Source of the DNA: Montifringilla adamsi | Taxonomy: Eukaryota > Chordata > Aves > Passeriformes > Passeridae | NCBI GenBank assembly: GCA_017590115.1 | Contig: JAGGNK010008337.1 | Coordinates: 2,108,001 to 2,172,000 of the forward strand | DNA length: 64,000 nucleotides | Reading direction: 5' to 3' | Shown: piece by piece, positions 42,901-57,900 of the stretch | How the letters are laid out: each line of letters begins with the position of its first letter | How positions within the stretch are numbered: the stretch's first letter is position 1 | Notes under the pieces: generated by a model | What the model was told of the DNA's origin: nothing | Database searches by the model: none | Seen by the model: only the letters and a program-made list of their open reading frames with translations | Translations under genes and position numbers: made by a program

Positions 42901-45900
42901 AATGCTTCCTGGAGTAGGTATTTTAATTTTTGCATTCCTTGCTACTTTTAATTAAAACTGATAGAAAACCTCTTCAGTTTTTGGAACCTTGTTCATGCAA
43001 TTAAGTCTTTGTTCTACTTATAAAGTAGTTTGATAGACTGAGTTCTGTGTCTTCACCTTAAAGTAGTATTTAAAAAGAAGTTCAGAGCAGGAGTATTAGA
43101 GAAAATTACTCAAACCCAGAGTCATTCAAGTACTGATACATTATGTTATTGAAAGGAAAGAATGCAAGTACTCTCTTGTGAACTGAAGGCGAGCAGTCCT
43201 TTATCTGAGCAGTAGTTTTGGCATTGACACTGTCAGCCCTAGCTTGGAAATTTACCTTGGGATAATTAGTGATATGCTGGGAAATGCTCAAATTATGCAG
43301 CACTTGTCCAATCCTGCGTTGATTCCTTAAGAAACTTGCAGTGGCTGTTGTCAAAATATTATGATGGGCAGCCTGACTTTCCACATCTAGTATGTGTTTT
43401 GGTGATGTCAGGCAGACTTGATTGTGGAAATACTGCCTAAATTGAGCTGGGTTTTTTTGTTTTGTTTTGTTGGGTTTTTTCTTAATTGAAAGAGGAACTA
43501 TGACAACTTCAATACAAAGAAAAAAACACAGCCCTCCCAGAATTGTAACATCTTGTCTTGGAGTCAAAGGCAATTCACAATACTGAGTTAAAATAGGACT
43601 CTGAAATTGACTGCTACTTCTTTTTTTTTTTTTTTTTTTTTTCAAACTCCAGTGAGTGGCACAAATGCTTTGAAATTGCTTTGTGGGCTTTTTTTCCTTA
43701 GTAATATGTAACTTGCCTTTCCCTGGAGAGGGAGGACTGCAATATCTTGGCTGCTGAGAATCCCAAGATAACAGAAGCATTGGGAGGTGCAGTGCAGGGA
43801 TCCCACAGATCCTTCTGTCGATATGGCTGACATGGAAGCAGTGCTGATGAACCCTGCTGGACCCAGGCTCAGCCCTGCTGTGCTGCCAGGCTCCCATGGG
43901 AATGCAGCAGCCTGGACATCCCACAGGCCAGGAGCAGCTTTTTGCATTCCTGCTGCACAGTGCTGGGCCCAGGGAGCCCTGTCAGAAGCTGGGGGTGTGA
44001 AAAGGACAATGTGGAGACTCCTGGTTAATATTTTTGGGCCAGCAGAGCCAGAGCAAGATGCAGTTTGGCCTGGTGAATTCCATTCCCAGCCAGATATCCC
44101 ACAAGCTGGACTTAGCCATTTCCTCCTGGTGTTTGATCAAAAAGGCCATATGTGCATTACACAGTGTTTAACTGATGGAAGCTCGTTCTGCTCCTTGAAC
44201 CTGTGATGGGAGTCCCCTGCTTCTCTGTATCCATGCCACCCAGTGCTGCATGGGCCACTGCTTGTTCCTCAGGCATTGGCATAACCCAGCCTCAGTTATG
44301 GATTTCACATTCCCATATTATCCTGGCCAGATTACCACTGTTAGGCACCTGTGGATTCAGTATTGCTGAGCTTTGAGCTGTGCCTCACTGAGTGGCAAAA
44401 AGGAGTTTTCATGGTGTAGTAACTTAGGCTGGGCTTTGTGTGCAAGGTGCAGTGCTGCTGCTAGACCTGGCTTGGCTCATGCTGCAGCACAGCTGTCCTA
44501 CATTTGAGGTGCTGTATCTAAGAGTTCATTTAGATTGTGGTTCACAAGGGTAGTTCTGGGTGGAGCCAGCTCCACTGTGCTGGATAAGTCTGAGTATTGT
44601 CTGGTAATTGGCATTTGACTGCGTTTAAAACAATGTGGAACTGCTCCTGGGACCAGTGGCTGTGGCAAGTTCTTCTTGAGAAGGTGGAAGTCTTAAGATG
44701 CTCTCAAGAAGGACTTTTTTTTGGTTTAGGTGGACATCTGCAGCCATTCTAAAGGGGGCATTTTAACCCAAAGCAAACGTGGCCTGGCATGATGAAAACT
44801 TGAGGGTGACATCACTCCTGCAAGGTGGCAGTTCTTAAATTGCACACAGCTGCCCAGAGCCAGCTGCTGCTGGTTTGCTCCAGCCTGCATTAACTTCTGA
44901 TTAAAGGAGAACAGGTGTTTGCTGGAGAAGATAGGGAGGTGGGATGGGAAGGGAAATAGAGGGATTGAAAGAGAGAACTTGTTGGTGTTTGCAGAGAAAC
45001 AGAAGATAAAGGCAACCTGAGGTCAGCTGATTTTTCCTGTTCTGGTGGAGTTGTATTTTGGAAGCGCTGTCTGGTTGATGAACATACCAAGGCTGATTCT
45101 GCTCTTTGTGTGACTGTGCTGTGCACTGGAATTCTGAATCAAAACTCCTCAGGTCCTTCTGATCTCTGGGTGTGAGGAATTACTCAGGTGCTGAATAATC
45201 AGCAGATGATGTTGGGACACCAGTTGAAACTGCGTTTTCCTTGCTCTTTTGAGTAGCTCCTGTATTTCCATTCCTAAGAACACAGTGCTGCTTAGACTTG
45301 CAAACCTTTGCCACTTTTCTTGAAATTGTCTTTGTTCAAAAGTTTGTGTCTGACACAATCACATTTTGTTTTTTTCTAGGGAAATGAGACTCTTAAAGTT
45401 GCTAATTCCTATCTTTAAGCCATTATGTTGTCTACAAAATATTTGTGTTTTAATAATTATATTCTTTATAGTCAAAAAGTTGCAGGAAAGCAATCTATTT
45501 ACCAAGGTGTAATATTTATAAATACAAGACATTAAGAGTTTGATGTGGACTTGAAATGAGTTGAGGTGTGTTATGGCATGGAGATGGTTGTAGGTATCTG
45601 CAGTGCTCCAGTGTTGTGATGAGTGTCATCATCAAGGTAGCATTAAAGACACTCAAGCACCTTAACCATTATTATAGAATTTAGTTGTGGTAGAGTTTGG
45701 GGTTCCAGATCTGATTGTTTCTGGCATTTTAATAAGTGTTTCTAATAGCGAAGAATTAACTTTTTGTGTTTTCTAGTATGTTCTGCACTTGTGTTTCTCT
45801 TTGATTATGTGTATCTAGTCAGTATTCTGGGTTGCTTTTTTGATTGTGTATCTAGTCAGTATTCTGGGATGTGTTGCAGAGACTGAGAGGTAGAAAGAAA

Positions 45901-48900
45901 ACTTTATCCTCACTGAAAAGTTGTAGGAAGTTTGGCCAGTTGAACTTGTGGCTGACACTGTCCTGTTAAATACTTGTCAAGGATGGCTCTGTACAGGTTG
46001 GGAAGAACTCTGGAGAATCAATTTCAGGCAGTCATGAATTCTCTGTAATAGAAAAAGTAATTCTAATAGGTGAAAGTAGAAAGGGAATGGGAGATGCTGA
46101 ACTCTGGCTATCATCTTACATGCTGTTGATCCTAAGCAAAAGAAACCCCCTACTAATCACTGAGAACGTCTCAGTGCATTGAAAAAAAATGTGCTGGTCC
46201 CTGTGTGACCAATGGTACTCACACAAAAAGTTACACATTTTTTTAGATATCTCTATATATGCACATATAGATTTCTTTCAAGATTAGTATCCAGTGCATT
46301 GAAAAAAAATGTGCTGGTCTCTGTGTGACCACCAATGGTACTCACACAAAAAGTTACTCATTTTTTTAGATATCTCTATATATGCACATATAGATTTCTT
46401 TCAAGATTAGTATTATTGCTTCTAATGCTGTTTTGTTTAGTGTGTGGCTCATTTCTTCTGCTTGTTCTGTATCAGTGACCAGTTTTTGATACTAATGTTC
46501 ATTCTCCAAGTGATCTGGTCTTTCCCATGAAAAGCTGATACCAGATGAGGCTTGGGGGAGGGAGCACAATCCATGTGCAACCAGACCTCATCACAGTTTG
46601 GAATATGGAGAAATTAGAGTTACAGATCTTAAAAGAGTGTTGAATTATTTACTTTTGATTCTGTTATGTTGCTGAAACTAGAGAAAGTATGCTTTTAAAA
46701 ATTATTTTTGCCTGCCATTTGATTTTGTACTTGGTATGATAAGTGACCTTTGGTTATAAGATATTCCCCACAAGTCCAGCATGATGGTTGTCCTTGAGGT
46801 CTAATTACAGTGTGTTCCTCTAGCTCCCAAGTTCTTGCTAAAAATGCACTTAGGAGCTTAGCTTCCTTTGGCCATGGTTGTATTTTGAAATTGTATTGCC
46901 TGGTTCTTTGCAGCTGGTTTGTATTTTTCTCATCTTCTGTAGTTTTCTTGGTTTAGTCAATTTATTTATAGGGGTTTTTCTGAGTTGAGGAGCTTGTGTT
47001 GTTTGTAGTACTGTAACACACTTTTAGCAAATCACCCTTCTGTGAGAGATTAGGTAAATCACCCAAGTTTTCATTTAGAGCTAGCCAAGTAAAACAGGAG
47101 ACTGGGGAAACAGTAAGGAAATTATCTTTTTTTTTTTTTTTAATATTAAATGTTTTAAATTTTTACTTTGACCGTGGTGTGTTTTGGCTTCTCATCAGCT
47201 ACTTGAATAACAACTACAGTTCAAGTCAGTCTGGTTTTTTTTTCTTTTGTTTCATTTTTTTAAGACTATCTGAAAACTTATGCACTAAAAAATGTTAAGT
47301 CAGGTTAGTTCTGAGCTAAGCTTTTTGTTCTATGGTTTTACTGTGATAAAAAGATCTCTAAATCATCTTGTGACTACTCAGTGAAATGAGCCCTTGCAAG
47401 TATGTGCAGACCCCATTTCCTGCATTATACTGGTAGAATATATTTAGCTGGAATTTACCTGCATCCTAGTTTTCCTTCTTTCTGCTGGTTAGTTCTGTAT
47501 GTTTAAAGCCTTCAATATTCTGGTTTTTTGAGACTCTAAGAGTAATCACATCTTTGCCCACAGATGAGCAATGTTGGGGTGAAGTTGCTCCAGGTGGGGC
47601 GGGGCAATTTTACAACTCTGGTTACTCCGAAGGTGTTTGCTTCTCCCAGCTTCACATTCCTCACACTTCCCTTCCCAGCTTCCCCTGCTCACAAGGTGCC
47701 ATGTGAGTATTCCATGGCTTACAAAGCCAGCAGGAATGTGGGTAGTTTTCAGCTGGATTGGCCAGTTGGGTTTGTGCAGTTCCCAGGGGTTCCTGCAGGA
47801 ATGCTGATGCTGTTTGAAATGCGTGGCTGCAGATGCTGTTGTAGTGTGGGCTTGAACTGGGATACATTGGTTGTGAAATAGGATCTAGTGCAGGGGGAAG
47901 GTGTTTGTGTGCATGAAAAGAGGGAAAAGGAAGGACTGGAGCGTGGAAAGGTCTAAGAGGCTTTAACTGAGCAAGAAGAGTTGGCAGAGCAAATTTAAGG
48001 AAGGAGAAGAAAGCTGAGCTCTGAGGTAGGGAAGGAGAGACTCTCTAACATTGCTGCCTCGTGAGTGCCTGGAGGAAGAAGCAGCCACTGCAGATGTGAA
48101 GGAGCTGAGCCTGGGATGGGAGTGCCACTGCTGAGACAGAAACTTAGAGATCCTGGAAAGCTCTGGAGCACATCTCATCAGTTCTCATTCATGAGAGCAC
48201 TCTGGCTGCCACTTTGATGAGGTTCAGCAGCTCTGAAAGGACACAAGGATAGCTTGGTGCATTCTGTGGGAATCACGGTCTTAGGTATGAAACCAGGGAG
48301 AAGTCATGTCTACCAAATCAACTTGCAGGAAGGAGGCTTGGTGCAGTAGTTGTTTTTGGAAAAGTTTGACGTGATTGGTACTGCTGGATTTGAAACAGAG
48401 AAAGTGTGAGGAAGTGGGGAGGCAGCAGATTGAGGAGCTTCTGAGGCATGGCAGGATGCTGGAGTATGGGAGAGAGTAAAGGACAGGCTTTATTCTTAAA
48501 GTCTGGTTTAACTACTGGCCCCTTCAAGGTAGAAGAGAACTGATTTAAAAGGAGAGGCAGACATCATCATTTGGAAGTGAAATCGTGCAGCAAGGAAGTT
48601 TTTACAGAGCTGACAGAAATCAGAAAATGCCCAGGAATGACAATGAGTGCATTTGTTCATATTGCTTTTCCATCTGTACTGTCCTCAATGAAAAAAATCC
48701 TTGAAATACTTCAGAACCAATTGTATCTGTACTTGGAGCTGCATGTGCCCTAAACAGAGGCGCTGTAAATCAAGAGCATCCACAGAGCTGATACTCTGAG
48801 GAGCTCAAAGGCCTGAGATTGAAATTTTGGTTGTGAGGACACAAATTACCTGAACAAGATCATTTCTGCTAAGGAGCAAAAGAGAACTCGAGCTGAAGTC

Positions 48901-51900
48901 CTGCCATGTGTGTCACTGCCCCTTTTGGTAGTGGCACAGACTTAGCTAAAGCTCCATGGAAAATTGCAGCCTCACTGTGCTTCCTCCTGCATGGAGGCTC
49001 CTGTCTTTTCAGGAATAAACCCAGGATTATTTCTAGGCACAGAAACCCAAAGGGAAATCACATCTGTAGCTACTGTATTAATTAGTGGTGATTAATAAAT
49101 AAGACCAGTAGAAGTTGGTCAGTGTGTGAGATGTAGAATGCATAAAAAGGAAAATAACAGGTTCTCCAACTTGTGCAAATACCTCCCTATTTTTTGACAT
49201 TAGTTTGGCATTAGTTTCAGTATTTCCATAACTTCTCTATTCTGTCTTCTTTACATGGCAATTGTAGCTTTTAAGGAGCCAGTTTGCTTAACTTTCAGTT
49301 CTTTATAATCTCAGAGAGGGAAATTTAGGAGTGATTCAAACTCTTGCAATGAAAAGGCTGCTCTGTGAGTTGGAGTTACTCCTGCTTGTTAGAGTGGGGT
49401 CATGTGGGGGTGAGGGAAGTGTTAGAAATGTAAGATCCTACAAGGTAAAATCACCTTTGTTGCTACTAAATTGTCAACAGGTTTTTTTCTGTCAAATTTG
49501 AAGGAATTCATCTTGATGAAACAACACTCACAAAATTGGGAAAACAGAGGTTTTATGAACCTTTAATGTTGGGCAGGGTTGTTTGTTTGTTTGTTTTTTA
49601 GATAGTATTTGTAGCTAAAGATCTGTCTTTTGTGGTAAGCTTGACCTAAATTGTGTGATGAAGTTTTTGGTTCCTTCAGTGCTGTGCTTTGGTTTTCAGA
49701 GAGTTAACTGTCCTGGTAATTTGTGGTGTTGAAAATAAAAGGTGATATTGAGTGATTTCCATCTTTTAGTCTACTTCTCCATCCTGAACTTTGTCCAGTG
49801 TTGTGTAGGATCTTTAGAGCCTTCTAGGAGTGAGACAGAAAAGTGGTTTTAAAAGTTTGATGGTATCCTGTTCAGAGGCTGCTTTTTGGATAGTTTTTTT
49901 TGTCTGTATGCATATGTATGGCAGTGTGGATGTATGTGCATATGTGATGTCCTTATTTCAAAGAAGTCGTAAGTATTTGTTCAGTGTGATTATTCTGTGA
50001 AGTGGTTTTCTTCTGAACTTTGCTTTCTGATCCATGCCCACACACTTTCATTAGCTTTAGCTTTTGGGAACCTGGATGGATGGATCACAGAGGACCTTGC
50101 AGGGCTGAGGCTGGAGAGGAGGTTGAGGCAGGGATGCTGAAGAGCTCACTGCTGTTGGAGAGCCTTTCCCACAAAGTTTGCTTGTGAAGTGGATTTGTGA
50201 GCGTGTAATACTTGAAATGCCGTGTGAAATGTGGAGATGAAAACTTAGATGTGTTATAAATGCAAAGATCCACTTAAAAGGAATGTTGACCTTGATTTGT
50301 GTAGCAATTAGGTAATTGTACAAATGTTTGGAAGTTCAGGACAAGGAGGAAGCAAGAATTGTGCACTGGTAGTTGGGGAAAGGTGTGTGGCCAGGAGGCA
50401 GAATCCAGTGCCCTGGGATATAATCAGGTGCTGCCTAAGTGGAGCTTGGACCTACTGATGTTGGCCTTATTTGAGTGTAGAAGCATTTTTGGAGGGAAGT
50501 GGGACATTTGATAATCCCTCAGTGAAACATTCGGGGTTTGAACTCAGTGCAGAACTGTTCTGGTTTCCTGTGTAACAGATGTGGTAAGCCTTTATCATTT
50601 TGCCAATTAGTGATTCATTATGGTTAAATGTCATGATAGATGTGTCTATATTTGAAAGCAATGATCATCAGCTCAGTCTGAAATAACCTTATATGTACAC
50701 AGCACCTTGTTCTTATCTTGATAGTTTTGTTGTGGTTTGGGTTTTATTTGTTTGCTTCTTTTTTCTCAGTCTTTATCTGATCAGGAGAAGGAAGTTGAGG
50801 TCTCAGGGTCATCTCAAAATGCAGGCATTTAAAAATCTGGGGGGAAAAAAGCCCTAGCAAAACAAAAGACCAAACCCAAGGTGTCTGGTTAATGAGTAAA
50901 GTTGTTCAAAGTTCATACTTGAAAGTGCACATCAATCAGGAGTTCCCAGTAAAGCTTATGAGGAATATTTGATAAAAACAGAATTACAAGAAGGGTCTGT
51001 TCTCAGTCACAAACCTTTGGAGCAGTATTCAAGAACATTGTGCACTTTGAGTTTCCAAGTCACTTACATCTAAACCTTGTTAACTAAATCTACAAGTTTT
51101 TGCTTCATTGAAGTATTTATTTTCCATGCTATCAAAGATAGTTTCTAATAACAGAACAAGTGCACGTTGGGGTTTTTTCCTCCTAAAAAATGTGTTTGTT
51201 TTTGTTTCCTTTAGTATCAGACATTGAAGGTGGTGATGCTTTGCAGCTCAGAAAGGAACATGCCCTCAAGATATTTGCTTACATCAATTCATGGACGCAA
51301 AGGTAATTTTGGATTGAGTTTGAATGCTGAGGATGCTGACTCTCAACAGCAGCTTTCCTTTTTTAAAATACAGTAGAATGATTAGAATTAGCAAATTATT
51401 AATGTGTAGCTAAGTGATACCTGGAGAATAAAGACTGTTTTACTACTTAGGAAATAAAACAAACTCGTTACCCAGTGCATTTTGGGAAAACCATTTTTTT
51501 AATGCAGTTGGCATTCTGGATGCTGTAATAATTCTGTAAAAAAGCAAACTGCTCTATTGTGGTGACAGACAATGTGCCTTGCTGCTTTAACATGAAATTT
51601 TGGGACCATCTTCTGCAGAGGCAGGGTATGGTAAGAAGAATTTAAGAAAAGGTGACTGAATGGAACCATCATGTTAAATTTTTCTGCATGTTCTAATACT
51701 CTGAGTCAAGGTGATGAAGGATTGCAGCCTGTAGCTACTAAACTGATAAAGAAAATTCTTTGCACATTTTTGTCTTAAATTATATTATTCCTTTTAATCT
51801 AGTATTTAAATTCCTGTTATTTTGAGTTTGTTTCTTTAAAGTAATGATACCATTACATTATGATATAATGATGAATTACTTCACAGTTACTTATTTTTTT

Positions 51901-54900
51901 TCCAGCACAAGGAAATGTATGGATATTACTTTTTAGAAAGGCTCTACAGTTAAGATGTTTGGGATTTAGTGTTCAGCAGTAGTTTTAAGACCAAACTGAA
52001 TCCACTGAATCATAAGTAATATTGGGGAAAGCATGGAGGATAAATTGGAAAATACTAGTTGGGTATTTAGAAGACTCCAAAAGGAAAAAAAAAAGGAATG
52101 TCACATTTTGGATACTTGTGAAAATAGGAAACCTCCTCTTCCTCGTTTTGCCCAAAAATTACAAGTCAAGTTCATTTTCTTCTGCCATGTGCTTTTAGAC
52201 ACAGAGAAGGAATTTTTAAATCAAAATAAACAGCAGGCATGGAAACCAGACTCCTGACATTTCTTGACAGGTCCTAGATGCCAAGTTTGTCAGAGAACAA
52301 TTGCAACCCAGTTTTCCAGGTCGTCATCTGTTCAGAGTTTTGTTCTGTTCTGCAGCTTGACAAATCCAACCTGAAGGAAAAAAAGATTGGATAATATTTA
52401 ACTCCTAGTTTTCTTCTGGTTTCCTTGTTGCCTTCCATGTGTATTGGGTTCGTACTGGAAGAGCCTGGAGAACAGTCCTTAAACTGGTTAAAGGAGAATC
52501 TAACAAAGAAGCCACAGGAAGGAGTTTTAGTTGACATTTTAATTTCATGTCCTGTCTCTACTCGGCCAAATGGGCTTTTGAGAGTTCTAGTTTTGGGTTT
52601 GAGGCCTTCCTCAATAACTGCTTTGGACTTTGTTGCCTGTAGTTTAAATCTCTGCTTTCCTTCAGAAGATCACTTGGTGACTGGTCCTGAAGAGCACCTT
52701 TTTCTTCCATCTGTGTGTAGTGTTTCCATTTTAGTTTTTTTCTGGAAATTATGTTCAAAGAAGTAGCAAACTCATTTTTTATTGATGTCCTCAGTTTTTG
52801 GTGGAGCTCTTCTTCCACATTCCAGCAGAGGAAGACTTAAGAGGTTTTGCACATACCTGTCTTGGAAAAGAATTCTCCAGTATGTGAGGAGTCTTCACCA
52901 GACTGTTTTCATTGTTATTGAGGATGATTTGTTGCTCTTAAGTGGGGCAGTAATTTGTAGGCATAAGTGATGGACCTTTTGAACATCATTTTCCCCCAGG
53001 ATAAGTGCTTGAGGATACACTGGGTTTTGCCTGCAGTCCCTTGTTGTCATTTGTTAACATGAAAATACATTTCCAAGTAAATTGCAAGAATGTTTTTCAC
53101 ATGGGTGAAACTCTATTTACACAATATTAAAGGGATTTTTCTTCCTGCACAAATGGAACAAAGGGGTTTAGATGCTTCAGTCACTGTATCTGTGCTGGAA
53201 TTAGGGAATTCTGAATGCTACTTTTTTGTCTAACCCAGTGAAAAAAATAAATCTCTGTATTCAAAAAGTATGTGCTTTAAGAGCTGTAGCTCAAGGGCAT
53301 GTTTGTGTTCCATCAAGAGAGGCAGCACCCTCTACCTGTCATAGCTCTGGGTTCTCTTGATTTTTTTCCCCCCTAAAAAATTATAATTTATTAATCCCAG
53401 TCTCTAAATTAAATGCTGTGTTTGCAAGAAAAAAAAAATTAATTGCTATTTATTTATGATTTCTTGTCCTGTCTTTTGTCTACTTATTTCTTTTCTAAGT
53501 GGTACATGTGATTTTTGCAATATTTTAATATCTGAGAGCTCTGATTGTGGAGTGGAGTCCATTTTTCTGTGTCTGACAGGAGATGGAGAAGATATCTGCT
53601 GCAAGACAGCTCCCAGCTGATGTAGCAGTTCCGTTGTGTAGTAGAGTTTGAGTCAGAAAGGGCAGAGTTCATCTCCCAGAGTCTGTCACAAGCATGTAGC
53701 CTTAATTTTGTTCTCCAGTAAGTAAGGGCAGTGCAGTGGTGGCTTTCTTTGCTGTGTTCTCCAGGGTTTAAATCCTTCTACAGGAATATCCTCCACCTTT
53801 TTTGTCAGAATGAGGGAGGTGCTTGTTTGTCTGGAGGAAGCAGCTGTTCCCAGACAATTGGTTTAGGGTACCTACCTCCTCAGGGGTTTATGCACCCGGA
53901 ATCTGTTTGGCATCCACAGTTAATCCTTGCCCACAACGAGAGTTACGTTAGAGCTTTTGAACTTGATGATTTAATTGATTTTTTAATGATATTGTCAAAG
54001 GGATGTTTTCCCCTCTTGTTCTTTGCAGTTTACAGTGGGTCAGTAGATAAGCAGGGGAATAATCTCTGAGCCTGCCAAGTGAAGAAAGTACTGAAGCTAC
54101 TTGAGCTGCTTTTCCTGGATGGATAAAGGGTATCAGTGTGCATGGGATCACCATCCAAATGCAGATAAAGGAAGTGAACTTGAATACTCCATTAAAAATA
54201 AAATTACTTTGCAGCCCTGTTGATTTGAAAATAACAGTAACGAGTTCTTACACAGCTGACAAGAATGTCAGGATGATTTATTGCAGTAAAGAGCAAGAGA
54301 GAAAGCCTGATGAGGAAATGGAGTCAGAAACATACTGAAAAACGTGACTTCTTCAGTAGGACAGTGACCTTGCCCACAAGACTTTTTTCTGTATTTTGCT
54401 TGCTGTACCAGCTGCTAAGTGATAACAGGGACTTCATAGTTTGGGTAAGCATTTGGAAATAATGGGATGTTCTCAAGGCTTAAGGAGGGTTCTGTGACTC
54501 CCACTTGCTGCTGGGTAGAGTCTGTTGCATTTGGATTTCCTTCATTTTATGATTCTGTCAAATAACTTATTTAAAATGTTTTAATGTGAAGAGTTCTCTT
54601 GGTTAAGTACCTGCCTGATTTTAACTGTAGGATCTTCTATTCATTAATTTTTTTTCTGTTTTCTTACAGACAATGTTTGTGCTGTTTCAAGGAGTATAAA
54701 CATCTGGAGATCTTTAACCAAGTAGTTTGCGCGCTGATTAACTTAGTGATTGCCCAAGTCCAAGCTCTGCGGGACCAGCTCTGTAAACATTGCACTATTA
54801 ATATAGATTCAACATGGCCAGAGCAGAGTCATCATGCTGATGAGCCCCTGAATGTAGAAAGAGAATCTCACCAAGAAGAAAATGGAGAAAGACAAAAACC

Positions 54901-57900
54901 TCTAGAGAAAAAGTTTGATTCTGCAAGAACTTGTATCCTGAGCGAGGAGGAGCCCGCCAAGAGCACGGAGGCTTTTAGCGTGTGGAGCACTGATGAGAAG
55001 GAGAAGCTGCTGCTGTGTGTGGCAAAAATCTTTCAGATTCAGTTTCCTCTGTACACAGCTTACAAGCATAATACTCACCCCACAATAGAGGTATATCTTC
55101 TCTTTGTGTCTATCTTGAATTATTTGGTGAAAGGTTAATTGTTGTCATAATGAGCAGATCGGTGCTTGTTGCTTTCACTCAGGATGGGCACATTCAGCTC
55201 TCCTGTTGACATCAGTAGAGCTTTTCAGAGAAACCTTCTAAATATATACATACTCTTCCACTTTCTTTAAACTATGCTTAGTTGTTACAGGTAATATATT
55301 GATAAAAGCTGGCTGGAACTGCACACTGAATTATTGTGCTGCTTAAATAACAGGTAGGCAAAAAGGGGACTATAGCAAAGCCTTTCTTCCAGAAGGTAAC
55401 CCATTAATAGTTTACTAATTTTTCATTCCAATCTGTGGTTCTAGAAGCAAAACCTCATAAACTAAACTTTGTGCAAGACCAAACTTGTTAGAACAGCTGG
55501 TTAATCGACTGGAATAGCTGAGATCAAGACAGATTGCTTTGTTCCAGGGTGCTGATTTTCCTCTCTGATATTTGATATGGCTGCCATTCTCATTTTCCCT
55601 GATTGTCCTCCTAAAAAAATAAATTATTTCCAAAATCCCGCCATGCTTAATTCACAGTTTCTGAAATAAATATGGTGGTGTTAGCATTTCCTAGTGGAAA
55701 CAACATGTTTTTGGAATGGTTGGCTTTTGATCCAACTTGTGGTAGTCTAATAACAAGTAAATAGGTATTTTACAATATTTGTATGCAAATTAAATGTACA
55801 TTTCACTATATAGGAAAAGCTTCTATCCAACAAACTTCTGAGAAAGTCAAAGTGGAGGATTAAAGTGCAGCTAACCCACTCCTTTTATTTCATATTTAGA
55901 GAGTTGTGGGAGCTCCCTGGAGCCCTGAGGGTTGAAATTTGCTTTATAAACTTAAGTCCAAAATGAGAAGATGCTGAGTCAGATACAGTGATGTGAGTTA
56001 GGGTGGTCACAACATCTGATCAGTTCTGATTGAATGGATGCTGTCCTGTCTGACAAGAAATGGAGGTAAAACCCCCTACACAGCAGGATTTTAGGTGGGC
56101 TGGACTTTGGTTCTTGTTCTTCCCCAAACCATATGGGCATAAGTTAACAGAGGTAGTTTCAAGTATATCTGTATAGATATAAAGTGAATTGATTTATCTT
56201 CTGCACTCCTGTGGGACATGTACTAAGACTGGCTTCAGAGGAATGTGCAATGAACAATTCTGGAACAGCTTTTCTGTGGACTATCCTTCTTTTAAATTAC
56301 TATTTCATGTATTTTTTTTTCCTTCTCTTTGAATTTCACTTCCAAACGATCAAAAGGAAATCTCCAGGTGCCTGATGGGATTTCTTTTCCCTTGGTGTGC
56401 AGCCTTGGAGTGATTTGGACCCAGATCTGTTGTAGCTTGCTGTACTGTGATGATGCCCATCACTGCAGACATGTTAGTGTAGATATTATATATGTATCAT
56501 CTCTTATACATCACTTGAATTATCAAATACATTCATTAGCTGTCCTAAAAACATAACTTAAGGGGAAGCTGGAAAGAAAACCACTGTCCTGAGGTACAGG
56601 CAGGTAAGGAAATTTTTTTTCCCTTTTTGCTAGACTTTGTGTGTTTCCAGGTCTGGATATGGAGGTGTGCCAGCCTGCCATATTTGTATACCTTTTTTTT
56701 TTTAGGGGGGACATTTTTAAATTTTGCTTTTAAAAGGTCCCAGCATCAATAATTTTTCTTACAAACTGATATTTTCTGTATCTGGGAAGCACTAGGATTC
56801 TGTTATTCTGCTGTTTTAATGTCAAAACTTTCTGCTTACGTGAGTGACTCACTGAAGTTTAGAATGCAATTTTGGATTTCAGTCTAGAGCACATCTTAGC
56901 TGAAGTGAGACAAGTTATTAGTCCCTGTAATAAGAGCACTTCTTGCTTTAAATCAGGCTTGGTTTCAGTCCTGAAGAGATCCTAAAATAAAAAATCTCTG
57001 CTTTAAGTTCATTAGCTATACTTGTGAGTTAAGCAGATCCCTGAACAGCTTAAATCTGCCAAAAATTTGTTGGGAGAAGCTGGTGTAGCTCTCTCTCTCC
57101 CACTAAACATTTCCTTTGCCCTGGAAAAAGGGAAATTTGCTGATCCAGAGCAGACTCCAGTCTCCACTCTGACTGACTTCAGAAATTCCTTGTTTTAGAT
57201 TCTTGAGATGAACTTTGACAATTTCATGGAGTTATCACATCCATTAAGGTTTTGCTGTGCCTAGAAATGACCTCTTAGGCTGCTGTTTAGAAATGCCCAG
57301 TGTGAGGCTTTCCCTCAGTAACAATTAGTGGTCAATATTTCCCTTGTCCTTTGCTCCAAGACACGTCCAAGGGCTTTGTTCTTAGTGGCAGCAGTCAAAT
57401 CTTGAAGTCCAATCCCTTCTCAGCTGCTTGCCAAAGCCATTTTCCACTGGACTGTCTGGTGGAGAAGGAAAATTTTCATATGGAAGCAGGAGGTTTTCCC
57501 TTGTTCAGGAGTTCATGGAGCTGGATGAAAATGAACAGCAAAGCAAGATTTGTTGGTAGTCAGAAAGGTGTCTCTACCTGTAGGATCATACAGATCTTTC
57601 CTTAAATAAAATGGGCTAAGAATTGGTTTTGTCCCTTAAAACATCTCTAAAATGAGAGTGAAGACCACCTCAGTGAAGACCTGATTGCTATCCAGAAGAG
57701 CCATGTACACCCCTCTTGAAATTTTTCAATATTTTTGGTGCCCAGAGGGGTATTTTTGTCTATTTTCCATCCTAAACAAAATAAAGTATTTTTAAAAATA
57801 TGGTAGGTATTTTGAGATGTGTTCATACTTTGAAATTAATCTTTTAGTTTCTTTATGGGATATTTTTTTCCCTTGCATACAGGGTGGGTTTATAACTGTA

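Larger units (their letters stand above)
33970..51214 (+). other. USP34: USP34 intron 1 (17.2 kb)
   Basis: The first few hundred bases are CpG-island sequence and the rest is ordinary AT-rich intron. It holds a short TA repeat at 35453-35466, a 22-T run at 43621-43642, a small duplication at 45802-45868 and a tandem duplication at 46172-46413. The 272-codon minus-strand open frame at 43106-43924 is interrupted by homopolymer Lys from the T run and resembles no family I know. Confidence 0.8.

Noticed and set aside
43106..43924. 272-codon minus-strand open frame in USP34 intron 1
   Set aside because: It is interrupted by a poly-Lys run from the T22 tract, has no recognisable domain, and has no clear promoter or splice context.
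54540..54562. Possible CR1 3' terminus (TTTTATGATTCTGTCAAA)
   Set aside because: It resembles the ATTCTATGA end of CR1 only weakly, and the upstream sequence does not match the element.
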